Notes under the pieces: model-generated
What the model was told of the DNA's origin: nothing
Database searches by the model: none
Seen by the model: the letters and a program-made list of their open reading frames with translations, nothing else
Program-made: the position numbers and the translations under genes
Assembly: GCF_003254395.2 (NCBI RefSeq)
Contig: NC_037649.1
Location: forward strand, 3,505,032-3,569,031
DNA length: 64,000 nucleotides
Direction: 5' to 3'
Origin: Apis mellifera
Taxonomy: Eukaryota; Arthropoda; Insecta; Hymenoptera; Apidae
Part shown: positions 50,721 through 62,800 of the stretch, piece by piece
Numbering within the stretch: position 1 is the stretch's first letter
Layout of the letters: each line of letters opens with the position of its first letter

Positions 50721-53294
50721 GTCAACTTCGCTATATAGAAATATGATTCTATCGATATCGATGATAATCATTATATAATTTTTCCTTTGATTTATACATA
50801 GCAAATCGATACATCGAGAATTGTCTTTTCAAGGATTGTGAATTTTCTTACATTTACTGTTATCATTTAATATACGATGATGCGCAATAAAAAATTTTTA
50901 GAAAAAAATTATCAATGAAATTTAACAAAATGTAAATGTTTTTCAAATTACTTGCAATTTTTTGCAGGTATGGAATGATATTTGTTGTAGATATATCAAA
51001 ACAACAAATTATATAAAGAAAATAATATAAAAAATTTGTATGTATATTGTATATAAGTAAACAAGAAATTCTTAATTAAAATTAATAAATAAAGTTAAAT
51101 TATTCATAATTATGTAATAAATCAATATCAATGAATATTTTTATATATTAATTTTTCGATTTATTCTTGCTTCTAGAAAAATTATGAATATATTAAGATT
51201 CTATATATATATAATTTGTATTATAAAATTTATAATTGATATTTTTGAGTATTTCAAAATTATAATTAAATATAATATGAAATTGATATCTCTGACATAT
51301 AATGTGCAAAATGTAATTATTTAATAAATAAATGTTAATTGACATTTTTAACATACAAACTTTCCAAGTGTTTGTTTTACTCTCTAGAATCACTTCTTAA
51401 ATTTTTTACATACCTACTTTGCCGGAACATTCTGTATATATGCACTTAGGTCTCAAAAGTTGTTGAAACATGACTCTTGGTTTTACATGTATGTTTAATG
51501 TGTCAAGCTGCATATGTATTTTTAAAACATTCACATATAAAATGTTTTTTATTATTAAAATATATGTTGTAGACAAACTTTATGTATTAACAATGCAAAA
51601 TAGATATTTGATAAATATTTTTGAATTATTCTTATTTTTTATCGAAATGTCATAAATCTGAATTTTTTTAAATGAAAGAAAATAATGATATTTTCCATTG
51701 TAATAGTTTTTTGACTAAAATAATTTTTGTTAAATTTCATAATTAATCAAGTATTTTTGTGGAAATTTTATTTTTTATATGATTTATGATTATAACTCTG
51801 AATATAGATTATTTATTTTATTTTTTAGAATGGCGACTATCGTTCATGACCTAAGAATTTGAAAAATTTCTGAATGAAACAAATATTTTTTTAATAACTT
51901 TTTAAATTATTATTATTAAAAATTATAAAACGTAATGTATTGAATCTTATCAAAAAAATCTTATTTTTAATTCATCAAATATTAAAATATTAAAAAATTA
52001 TATAAAAGAATAATTTATTTTTTTGATATTTATATAATTAAATGATTATTATATTATATTTTTAAATATAGTTTAAAAATTAACTATATATATTAATTGA
52101 AAAGAATCATGAGTACATATTTATATGATATACTGTAATTTATATTAGTAAAATATGTATGAAACGAAAAGAATGACGAGATCATTTTACTTCGAAATAC
52201 AATTAATGATTTTAACTTATGATAGAATTTTCTAAAAATATTTTTTATTATCTTCAAAAATATATATGAAAAAATGTATATATGAATCACATGATTTAGA
52301 TATTAAAAAAATGTTGAAACATTCATAAGAATTAAAAAAAAAAGTTCCACGATAATTTATTTTTTCGATATGAATACGTGCTATCAATATCTACTAAATG
52401 CGTTTCCTTTACTATTCTTTCAATTTAAAAATCGGAAAGTCACAAATTTTAATTTAAAAGCAATTTTATAATAATTAAACTCCATTTTAGATTTTTGATA
52501 AAAGAATTCAGCAAATCTAGAAATATAACATATTGATTTTTACGTGATGAAATATATGAAACAACAGATTTTAGTCAGTTTTTTAAGGGTATCATTTCGT
52601 GACAATAACATAGCTAGAGTGAACTTATCGGAATTGATGCGAGGAAATGATTCTATTTTCTAAAGCAACATTTCTCAACTGATTGATTGATATATTTATA
52701 TATTATATATCATGAAAATTAAAATTTTACTTAACTAAAGAATATTTGATATTTATATTAAAATAGCAAATTGATCAATACGAATTAAAAATTCTTATTA
52801 ATTATAGAATATTATGTTTAATATTAGATACATCTTGCATTATTTTTAATAATTAGCTAGAAAGATGATTTGTATAATGTATATATTATAAAAATTTTTA
52901 TATTTAATGACGTATTTTTAAAAATATTTTAATTTTTAAAAATAAATTAAAGAATATTGTTTAAATAAATAATAAACTATAACAATTATAACAAAACGTA
53001 TTATCATTTTAAGTAAATAAAGATTTTTAAAAAAACTTAATCAGTTTTAAAACGTGTTACTTATCCCAAAAAATTAGTAAATTGGTTTAACAAATAGAAG
53101 ATTATTAACTAACTTAAAAAATTGTGCATTATCTTTTTTTCTGAATTTTAATTCAGATATTCGTATATATCTATATTTCAAATTAAATTTGAATATTTAA
53201 AAATTAGAAAACTTCAAAGATTAAATCTAGGACGAGAAAAATGATTTAACGAAAAAAAAAAAATAAACAAATTGATCAAGAAAATTAAATATTG
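50721..53294. other. AT-rich non-coding block
   Basis: No gene seen. A pocket of mixed sequence at 51410-51500 (TTTGCCGGAACATTCTG; GGTCTCAAAAGTTG) has no assignable feature. Confidence 0.75.
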
Positions 53295-53419
53295 GAAGTT
53301 CACATCCTAGAAGCCGCGCAGTCGGAAACTCATCCATCAATTGATCTATCGATCGGTTGGCGATCGAGATTCCGAGTGCTTGTTCGTGATCGACACGAGT
53401 ACGGTGATGGATAATAAAG
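53295..53419 (+). promoter_or_regulatory. Tentative first exon with short coding start (MDNK)
   Basis: A GC-rich leader begins in CCGCGCAGTCGG (CAGT at 53319-53322 resembles an initiator). It is followed by ATG at 53407-53409 in the context GGTGATGG, reading Met-Asp-Asn-Lys, and then AAAG with GTAAAC at 53420-53425, a usable splice donor. Short first coding exons that split after a few residues are common in insect genes. There is no supporting downstream acceptor that I can identify, and a four-codon frame has little statistical weight. Alternatively this is an enhancer island with chance ATG and GT. Confidence 0.25.
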
Positions 53420-53700
53420 GTAAACCTAGGGTCGTGTACACACCGTGTACCTAGCTACGTGTGTAAATTGTACACAGAGGCGTGTAGGATGCACCTAGCT
53501 CGATTTCTGCGTGGCACCGGTTACGATAACGGTATTACTTGCGTCAACATCGTTCGCCGTGCCCCTCTAATAATGACTCTCAGTTTTTAAAATACCTACT
53601 GCACCCTAACATCTTCCTGTTCTCCCGTCAAACATTTCTATCGTAATTTAATCGAAGTAATCGTTTTATAGTAACAGTATATATTTATATACGAGTTTCC
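53420..53700. other. GC-elevated island with CGTGTA / ACCTAGCT repeats
   Basis: CGTGTA occurs at 53433, 53444 and 53481, with ACGTGTGTA at 53457. TGTACAC-type palindromic words are interspersed (GTGTACAC, TTGTACACA), and ACCTAGCT is repeated at 53449-53456 and 53493-53500. Multiple spaced copies of one word in 70 bp suggest clustered binding sites. The right part (53540-53640) is pyrimidine-biased with CCCTCTAATAATG and TCTCCCGTCAAAC. Confidence 0.5.
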
Positions 53701-54097
53701 CGTGAAATGAAAAATTTATATCTCTATGTACAAGTTATTAGTAAATTGAATGGTTCAATTGCTATGTCTTCGCCTATAATTAATTGATTTTTTAAAAATT
53801 TAAAAAAAAATATATAAAGTAATTAATTTAAAACTAATAAATATATTTAAAGATTAATAATTATCGCAATAAATTTTTTTTAAAATATGAAAAATATTTA
53901 TAATTATTGAATATATTATTTCACGAAATAATTTTTCTATTTTTATTTTAGAAAATGCAATTTGTGTTTAGCTTAAGAATCATTAATAACGATTCTTTCA
54001 ACAGTATCGCGATGGTTTTTATTCCCTAAAATAGGATTTCAGTCGAATTAGCTTAAAAAATATTTTTCTAATCTTTTTTAATTGAAATCTTGAAATC

Positions 54098-54121
54098 AAA
54101 AAAAAAAAAAAAAAAAAAAAA
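54098..54121. repeat. A24 homopolymer
   Basis: Twenty-four consecutive A. No retroposed gene or target-site duplication is evident next to it, so a poly(A) tail origin is not supported. Confidence 0.9.
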
Positions 54122-54802
54122 TTATAGAAAAATTGGATAATTATTAAAAATACAATTATTAAAAAATGATTAGAAATAATGAAAATTTTAATTATATTAT
54201 AGTATAAAAAATTACGAGTTTCAGTAATGTTTCTATACTATGAAAAGTTAAAAAGTTAAAAATAATTGAAACAATATTTTATTATTTATTTATTCAATGT
54301 TTTCATTAATTTGTTATATTTATAATGTTTGATAAATGCGATAAAAATTTTATTTTATATTTTAATTTAATACAATAAATATTAAATAACTGCATAAAAA
54401 TTAGGACCCAAACTTTGCACTTATAAAATGTGGAATCGAAATGTAATCCCCATATGGTTCTACTAAAGATTGGATTTCGTGTTTTTCATAAAAACATAAA
54501 AAAAGAGAATAAAAGAAAACCAAATGTCAAAATAAACATAAGGATGATATTTTCATGATGTTAACAAAAATTTCCCTTAATAACGAAGATTATCAGACAT
54601 TAATGTAATAGATCTAATTTTATTATATTTTCTTTTCGAACAATTTAATTAGAAAAAAATAATAAGCGTAGAAAAATATTTAATATTTGATTCTATTTCA
54701 GATGTTAATTCAACAAAAATTGTTAAATTATTAAAATATTTTTAAGTTATTAAATATTATTATATATAATATATTTAATATTATTACTATTATTAATATT
54801 AT

Positions 54803-54829
54803 TATATATATATATATATATATATATAT
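54803..54829. repeat. (TA)n microsatellite, 27 bp
   Basis: Perfect alternating TA. Confidence 0.9.
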
Positions 54830-55556
54830 TTCATTAAATGAACTATTTATTTTATTATAATAACGTATTATATTAGTGATTGCATTAAAATTTTTTTCTT
54901 TTTGAAATTTTTCCTTTTTACGATGAACTTTTGATCGAAAATAAATCATCAACATATCCGATATTTTTCCTCGATAACACTACACGTGATAAATATAAGT
55001 ATTATATGAAAGAGGAAATTTATGATTACACCTTATCGATTGTCGTATCATTTTTGCAATATTATTTATTTAATCAATTAATTAAATATCACATAAAAAT
55101 CACATTACCATTCATTATTTTTCTCTTGCTTAATTTCATAGTTTTCCATTTATATATGTTTTGTGTATTAATTAAATTCATAGATGTCTGATTATTAAGC
55201 AAATTAAATTATTATAAGCAAAAGAATATAAAAATTAATTATATATATAAATGATAAATGAGAAGAAATAATCATAATGACAAATGATATTAATATATTT
55301 AATTATAAAAACTATCGAAAAACAAAGAATTTAAAAAAAAAACGAACTATAACTGCTATTGTGAAGTCTTTAAAGTATTATGAATATTTTATAATTTTAT
55401 TTTTAACTAACATATAATATTAAATTTTTAATTTAAGACATAATTTACTTTTTATTTTTATTTTTTATTTAGATTCGTCAAAATTTTATTATAAAGTTAA
55501 TATAATTATATTTTTTATTTATATTATCATAGCAGATAAGGATTAATTAATTAATT

Positions 55557-55626
55557 TTATCTATATATTTGTACAAACAATAACAAATAAATTTATTTGT
55601 TATTGTTTGTACAAATATATAGATAA
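55557..55626. repeat. Perfect 70-bp palindrome, no spacer
   Basis: The left arm 55557-55591 (starts TTATCTATATATTTGTACAA, ends AACAAATAAA) is the exact reverse complement of 55592-55626, 35 bp each, with the axis between 55591 and 55592. Checked base by base; the first mismatch outward is 55556 T against 55627 T. The arm contains non-repetitive words (TTGTACAAACAATAACAAAT), so it is not a by-product of AT alternation. Possible origins are a hairpin-mediated repair event, two fused terminal inverted repeats of a lost transposon, or an assembly fold-back. Confidence 0.97.
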
Positions 55627-56582
55627 TACTAGATTTATGATCTATTATCTACTCGTTGCAAAGATATTAAAGAAAGTCTCATTTCTGGGGTTATCAGTAA
55701 AATAAGAACTGTCAGTTAAAAACTCAGAGTAACAAATGTGCTTAATCAACTAAATATTTAATATTTGAGATATAATATTGTAAATATCAATATTGAATAA
55801 ATCATTTCTATATGAAGTGCAACAAATGATGAATATGAATCAATATAATATTACTTTTCGCATGTCGCATGAAAATATTTACAGTACCAATTTTCTTCAA
55901 TAAATAATTATTATTAAATATGTAAATTTGCAAATATTTAATATAAATATATTTATTTTATCATTTATTTCATTATTTTTAAATTATGATGGAATTATTT
56001 TTATAATAAAAAAAATAACAATAAATGTTCAAAAATAATATTCTTTCAAATTTGATAAATTCAAAATATTTTTATATATTTTTCATATAGTGTTTATTTT
56101 TTACATTATATTAGCAGAAGAATTTTATTATATAATTTAAAAAAAATATATCAAAATAATTATAAACACTCTGTGTAATGACTTTATAATTCTAATATTA
56201 ATTCTAATATTATGAATATTTAGAATGATTTTTATGAAGTTTATAATTCTAGAAAATATTTTTCTGAAAATTTAATATATTTATATATTTGCAAATTAAA
56301 TAATATTTGAAAAAAAAATATATTTTCATTATGTAATATGAAAAATAAATAAATATAAAATCTTAAAAGTATTTAGTAGATTAATATGATTTTAGTATCT
56401 ACTGCGATTATGTAATCTATTCTTGATTTGATTAAATCCTGTAATTAAATTAATGATCATTAATGATTCTTCATAGCGCAGACAATGAAGTATCGATTAT
56501 TGATAACCTTTACGAACAGAAGGGTCGAAAATTGAATACGTTTGAATACGATTAGATGATAATTATTATTGCTATTTTTATT

Positions 56583-56646
56583 ATTAATATTGTAATTATA
56601 ATATTATATTGTAATTATATATTAATATTGTAATTATAATATTATA
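56583..56646. repeat. 26-bp direct repeat, 38-bp offset
   Basis: ATTAATATTGTAATTATAAT followed by ATTATA occurs identically at 56583-56608 and 56621-56646. Confidence 0.85.
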
Positions 56647-57318
56647 AAATTATAATTATTATTAATATTAATAACTATAAAGTTATTTTTGTTATTTTTG
56701 TATATTAAATAGATTTTTTATATAATTAAAACAAGTTTTTAACTAATTTATAAAAAATATATTACGTTATAAATATATATTAAATTATATAGGATATAAT
56801 ATGTACATTTGCAAAATTTATTTATATATATTTGATTCTAAAATTTATATTATAATATTATATAAAAATAATTTTATTATAGCTTTTTAATAAATTAGTA
56901 TTGTTTATCCGAAAAAATTAAATTGAAAAATTATTTTTATTAGAAAATTCAATGGAATATTTTATTTCAATATCATATTGAAATTTTTTCTATTTCAATT
57001 ATAGAAACTGTTTACATAATAAAATTTTTTCATTTTTCAATATTATCATAACTAGGAGTTTTAAAACATAATTAAATTTGTTTATAATAATTAGATTATG
57101 AATGAATCTATTTATGTATGCAAATATTTTATAAAAAATAGATAAAAAAAGAATGAAATTTAAATAAAAATATGTTTTATCATTAGAAGATTCTAAAAAT
57201 GCATTTTTTATTTTGCATATTTTGCATAATGCATATTTTTTGTATATTGTATAGATTTTTTACACTTCTCATACATATTAATGATTATATTATAAAATAA
57301 ATAAGCTAATGATTTTCC

Positions 57319-57341
57319 TTTTTTTTTTTTTTTTTTTTTTT
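57319..57341. repeat. T23 homopolymer
   Basis: Twenty-three T after GATTTTCC. On the minus strand this is a poly(A) run, which explains the poly-lysine in a short minus frame here; no gene is attached to it. Confidence 0.9.
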
Positions 57342-58189
57342 GGTTTTCCAAATTATATCCATATCTCATTTCAAATTCGCATATAAGATCAAAAAAGGAA
57401 AACAAAGAGATTTTACGTGATTTATTTAGAAAATAATAAAGAAGATTGGATACAATATTTTGTCAAAAATGGCTACACACGATATTGATATCTTCAAATA
57501 TTTCAATAACTATTGTTATTATTAATCATTAAATTATATTAATTAAAAATATATTAATTATATTAAATTATTCCAATTTATGTTAAAAGCTTTTATTATC
57601 TCCGATATTAGATATCATTTTTTCATTCTTCAAAATTTTATACCAAAATTTGATATTAATTTATGCTAATTATTATTAAAGTAAATATAATATAATATAA
57701 ATAAATATAATATAATTAAGATAATTTTGATTGTTTTGTTGCTTTACCTTGTATACATTTGCATATTTTGATATATTATAACTGCATAAAAGTTCATTTT
57801 ATTATTTCATATACATATCTTATATACATTTTGTATATACATATATGTCCAATAATAAATATGATAAAGGGAAAATTAAGAATATGTTATATGTTCATTT
57901 ATAATGTTTATGTATTAAAAAATATGCTAAATATACATGTAAAAATATTCGTGTACGTATAAAAATTCACAGTTATTTAGATATTATTATTAATTACTAT
58001 TATTTAGTTATTTTAAATGGAAGAGAATTACTATTATTTTTCATGATAATTTTTAATCATTATTATTATAATATATTATTATTTATAATTATTTATAATA
58101 ATATACTATTATTTTTCATGAAAATTTTTAATTATAGACGAAACATATATAAATTATTTTTATATTTTCAAATGAAATTAAATCAAATC

Positions 58190-58440
58190 ATGGTATTTTG
58201 TTCGCGAAACAACTTGCACAGAATAGACAAGTTTGACCATCGTCTTTGCAACTAGAACAAGCTTCTTCGATTGAACGTCTAAGAATCGAGCTCGACCAGT
58301 GAAGATGCATCTGCAGTACAGTCTGTGGCACTATGCCAGTTTATTATTGATTCTCTCTTCTTCGTTCTAGAATTTCACATTAGAGTTCTCCTAGCTAAAA
58401 GCAGAGATTTTTTTGTTTTTCCATACAGATATTCTTAAAC
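58190..58440. other. GC-elevated island
   Basis: It contains TTCGCGAA (58200-58207) in TTGTTCGCGAAACAA, and GAATCGAGCTCGACC and ATCTGCAGTACAG further right. A 70-codon frame ends at its left edge. No exon signature. Confidence 0.4.
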
Positions 58441-59104
58441 ATTTTATCTTTTTTAGTTATTGTTATTATTATTATTTTGATTTCTTTTTTTTTTGTAATT
58501 TCTAAGAAAAAGATTTATTATTAAAAAATAACAATATATATAATATAGAATAAAAAAAAAATAATAATGATTGTTTTTTTATAATGAAAAAAATTTATTC
58601 TAAGTTGTCATATTTAATATGCAAAAGAAACATTCTATAAAATTAATTTTTGAAATGATGTATTTGAAATGATACTTAAGATTAAAAAATTTGTTGGTTC
58701 TTTTTAAATTATATAAATATTAAATTATATAAATATTTTTACTTTTATTACAGTATCATATTATATTACATAATTATATTAATATTAAAATTATATTTTA
58801 TTAGAATTAGAAATATATTCATATTATAAATAAATAAATTAAAAATTCTTCTGATTTTTTGATTTATTTCAAATTTTTTCATCCAAAATCATATATATTT
58901 ATATACAATTCATTTACAAGAAAAATTAAATTACTGAAGAAAAATATATAAAATAAACAAAAATGTGATAATTTTTAAGTAATTTGCAGCTCTTTAAAAA
59001 AATTTTCAAATTATTTAACAATTTAAATATTATTGTGACAATTAATATTTGTTCATTATTAGAAATAATGAATAACAAATAAGAATTTTATATATCTTAA
59101 AAAT
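58441..59104. other. AT-rich spacer
   Basis: I see nothing in it beyond short T and A runs and TTATTATTATTATTT at about 58458. Confidence 0.75.
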
Positions 59105-59470
59105 GTACCATGTTTCGCCATGACACACCACTCGAATCTATCGAAGGAGCCACTTGCAATTTTCACAAGCAACGAAACAGACTCCCTTTCACGATCGGCA
59201 TGTTAATTGAAAACAAGCAGCCTTTACTCGTGCTAAATCGTAAAAATGCAAAACATTGAATTGATTAAATAGAAGCCACTCTTCTCCGTCTATCGATCGA
59301 TGACATTGAAACTATAAAATTCGCCCGATAAAACTTCGTGGAACAACACGTAAACACTGAATACAGAGAGAAAAAAGGAGAAAGAGAAAACGTAATCGCA
59401 GAATGTTTGTATTGTAGACGTAGATTGGATACAGATGATTTGCTTCCAATATCGCTGCAACTATATATTC
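59105..59470. other. GC-elevated island
   Basis: CpG-containing sequence with TATCGATCGATGAC (about 59291) and a short purine run AGAGAGAAAAAAGGAGAAAG (about 59366). GAAGGAGCCACTTGC and TTCACAAGCAACG are mixed-complexity words. No open frame of note. Candidate enhancer by composition. Confidence 0.4.
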
Positions 59471-59984
59471 GTTTAATTTTTTCTATTTTTGCTTGTTAAA
59501 ATAAAGATAAGCAATAAAAAAAATATTTTTTTTATAACATAATCGTATTTATTGTAAATAATATGATTTATTGCAACATGTAGTTTTTTATTCTTTAATT
59601 TTTAATAATTAATGTGACATATTTTAAAATACAATATATAATCAATAATAATATCTTGTTTTTTTTTTTTTTTTGAAACTTGAAACTTAGTTTGGGAACA
59701 ATATAATCTGTGGAAAATAAATATGTGAATAAATGCAAAAATCTCTGATCTGTAATGTTTTTAGTACTTAAGCCTCTTGATTTTCAAAATCCATTATTAT
59801 TCATCAATTTTTTATTAAAAAGACAATTTTGGAGTTATTACTATAATAAAAAACTCCATCGAGTATATAAGATTAAATACGCATATGGTTTGAATAATGT
59901 GTATTTTCATCTGTATCACATATAGACTAAGAAAAAGATGAAAGAATTAACCGAGGAGAAAATAAAGAAAAAAATATATTCACA
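59471..59984. other. AT-rich spacer
   Basis: No gene seen. A T-run at about 59659-59674 is followed by a repeated GAAACTT (GAAACTTGAAACTTAG). Confidence 0.75.
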
Positions 59985-60190
59985 GCGATATTGCAAGAAC
60001 AAAAGTTGCTCGTTTACATAGACCTTTACTTGCATTAGGAAACATCATACTCGCGTGATTCCGCAGATTTTTCAACTTTCTGTCGAGGTCGCTTGCCATT
60101 AATATCTTGTTTACATTTATTATATCCTTGATCGAAAGTACAAGGATGCTTGATAGATTGCAAATGTTCCATTGTTCATGGATATGAAAA
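59985..60190. other. Small GC-elevated island
   Basis: About 200 bp of mixed-complexity DNA, including CTCGCGTGATTCCGCAG (about 60050) and CTGTCGAGGTCGCTTGCC (about 60081). No frame or splice signal worth calling. Confidence 0.35.
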
Positions 60191-62384
60191 TATTGATAAT
60201 CAATTTAATTATGTTGCATTGAGTTTGCGTGTAAAGTAAAATATTTATATAATTCATATAAAATAGTTTTGTTTGATATTGTAATTACTAATTTACTTTA
60301 ATTGTATATTTGCACTAATAGTTATAATTTGTTTGATTAAATCGTATTTTTCGATTTGAGTTAGGTGTAATAATTTCTTATTTTTAGTTTTATCTTTGTA
60401 AAATATAAAATGTAAAAATAATAAAAATTCTTATTAATTTCTTTGCATTGGTTTCTCTTAATTCAAAATATTTCTAATAATTTTCAATACAAAATTTATT
60501 AAATAATATCTTAATTAAATTCAGACTAGTTTATCTAACCCTTTTCAAGAAAGATATATCTTGTTTATATCGTGATAAATGAGATACCGCAGTTTATCCA
60601 GCATAATATATTTTTATTATGCATTACACGATGCATTCAAACGTTTCATTTAAAATAAAAATAAGAAATTTAATTTAAAATAAGATAAAAAAAAATTTTA
60701 TTTATCATTTTAAGTTCTTTTTACCAATGACAAAATCAGAAATTTAGAAACTAAATTTTTTCCAAGTTTTCATATAAAATCATTCATATCAATATTAAAC
60801 GAGATATAACTTATATATATGTTATATACAACTTATATATTATATATTATATATTATAAGAAAAATTGTAATGCAAGATATCTTCTTTATAATATCATAT
60901 TGACATCATTATAATAAGATATCTTGTATGTATATATCTATAATGTTATGATTCTATTAATATAAAAAACATTAAATTATATTTTGAATATTTGGATATT
61001 TAGATATGAAATAAATAAAAATAAAAATTATTTTAACAATAACTATAAAACTGATATTAAGACAGTACAAATAATTCAACTGTTGATTTTATGATTGATT
61101 GCTTATTAATAATTGATTGTGATTATTAATAATTAATTATGATTGATTGATTATTAATAAAAATAATCTTGTTTACGACATATTTGAATTTATTTTAATT
61201 GAAAAAAATCTCGATAAATCGATACTATTATCATAAAAATAAAATCAACATTACAGAAAATGAAATTTTCTTTATCGTATGATTACATTTTTCCTTACGT
61301 CATCCCTTCTATCTCTAGTTATATCTATTTTTTTATATGTACGATATTTTTAGTTGTGTTTAAATCAATTTAAAAAAAAGAAATAGTATCTATTTTCCTC
61401 ACTAGAATTTTAACTTTTACAGTTGAAGTTAGATTTATTTTCGTTATCGTTAAAATTATAATTATCGTTAAATTAATAATTTGGTTCTTAAACATATTCA
61501 TATTTTTTTAATGATATATATTATTACTATAATAAATTTATTTTTCATTACATTTGTTAATTATTTATTAATTTAAGATTTATTTTTTGATTTTGATTAG
61601 CTCGGTTACAATCTTTCTCTATAATGAGATACTCATTATATTTATAATATATTTTATAATATATTTTAAGCTATAGTATATAGTATAATATTTTCTTGTC
61701 TTTTTGTTCGATGTTTTAAAAGAGAGTTAAGAATCTGTTTATATTGTAAATTTTAATTAAGCTTTATTTTAATAAAATATGTTTTTTATGTTTATTCTTT
61801 TCTAATAATATTTTATTAAAGAAATATTCAATTTCACAGACCTATTATTATTAACTATGTAATAAAATTAGTCAAAGTTTGGAGAATCAAAAACATTTAC
61901 AAAAAAATATCACTTTTCGACCTTGAAAATTTCTTAATATATTATCAAAATCATTATATTAGCAACGTAAGATTTTATTTGGCCTTAGTCGTCCTTAAAT
62001 TTTATTTTAACTTAATCTAATATAAATCACAAACAAATCTAATATAATCTCATGAAATTAAGAATTAAATAAATTTGTTTGGTAATAAATTAATTTATAT
62101 TAATTCTAAAATCAATTTCATCTTAAATTAAAATTAAATAAAAACTCATTTAACGTCGCCACAAATAAGACAGGCAATAAATTTGATTAAAACTAATCTG
62201 ATTTAACTTAATCTAAATTGTTTCAGAGAAACACTTTGCGACAACTTTTTAATGAACATCAATCGCCAAATAAAATCTGCAAAACATTATTCAGATGACT
62301 GATATTAAAAAATCAAAACATTATAATAGAATTTTTTAAAATAATTAGAAATTAGAATTGATATTTATTAAAATTCAATCATTC
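60191..62384. other. AT-rich non-coding block
   Basis: No gene seen. 61080-61145 has repeated TGATTGATT/ATTAATAATT words. An inverted repeat at 60874-60926 is listed separately. Confidence 0.75.
60874..60926. repeat. Imperfect 53-nt stem-loop
   Basis: CAAGATATCTT (60874-60884) pairs exactly with AAGATATCTTG (60916-60926). Inside it, TTATAAT and ATTATAA add further pairing around a TATTGACATC loop. Its size overlaps that of microRNA precursors, but the arm matches no microRNA I know and GATATC is itself palindromic. Confidence 0.55.
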
Positions 62385-62800
62385 AAACATCAATGCATTC
62401 CACAACACGTCACAATTGTCAACACGTTAAAAATCACCTAAACCTTCATCGAAATTCTTTCAACAGTCACAAATCTCAATACTCGACCTTCCTCCATTCG
62501 AATCCTAAATGGATTCGGGTCGTTTGCGGCCGATAGATTTTACAATATTCCAAAATCACGTGGCACTTTATCACGGAACGAGACGAAATATATCGGCGAT
62601 CAGCGGGAGAGGGTGGTGGATTGTGGCCTATCGAGGACCGCCCCCATGAAATTCCACCGTGTCCTCGTGAAAATTCAACGAGGCACCGTGCATGCGTAGC
62701 GATCGAGCCTCGCTGCGAGGAACGATGGCAATTTGCGCGAAAATTCATTCGAACGTTGAATGAAGCACTCGTCTGCTTGTGTGTTGACAAGGGATGAACG
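62385..62800. other. CpG-rich island with hairpin cluster
   Basis: The most GC-rich stretch in the last 9 kb. CACCGTG occurs at 62655-62661 and 62684-62690, bracketing an inverted pair CCTCGT (62663-62668) / ACGAGG (62678-62683). Just downstream lies CCTCG CTG CGAGG (62708-62720). A 104-codon minus-strand frame (62476-62790) starts at TTG and matches no family. The arrangement looks like regulatory DNA, possibly a promoter. Confidence 0.5.

Larger units (their letters stand above)
53701..58189. other. AT-rich block containing a large palindrome
   Basis: No gene seen. Distinct elements (A24 run, TA tract, 70-bp palindrome, 26-bp duplication, T23 run) are listed separately. An 86-codon frame at 54931-55191 starts at TTG and encodes a hydrophobic peptide without recognisable family. 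Confidence 0.75.

Noticed and set aside
54098..54121. A24 run as a retroposon tail
   Set aside because: No retroposed sequence or target-site duplication is visible beside it; same for the T23 run at 57319-57341.
54931..55191. Hydrophobic 86-codon frame resembling a membrane protein
   Set aside because: TTG start and AT-driven F/I/L/Y content, as for the hydrophobic frame at 1165-1365. A mitochondrial insertion was considered, but no mitochondrial protein motif is recognisable.
62476..62790. 104-codon minus-strand frame in a CpG island
   Set aside because: Begins at TTG with no ATG near the start and no recognisable domain; islands have few stop codons by composition.
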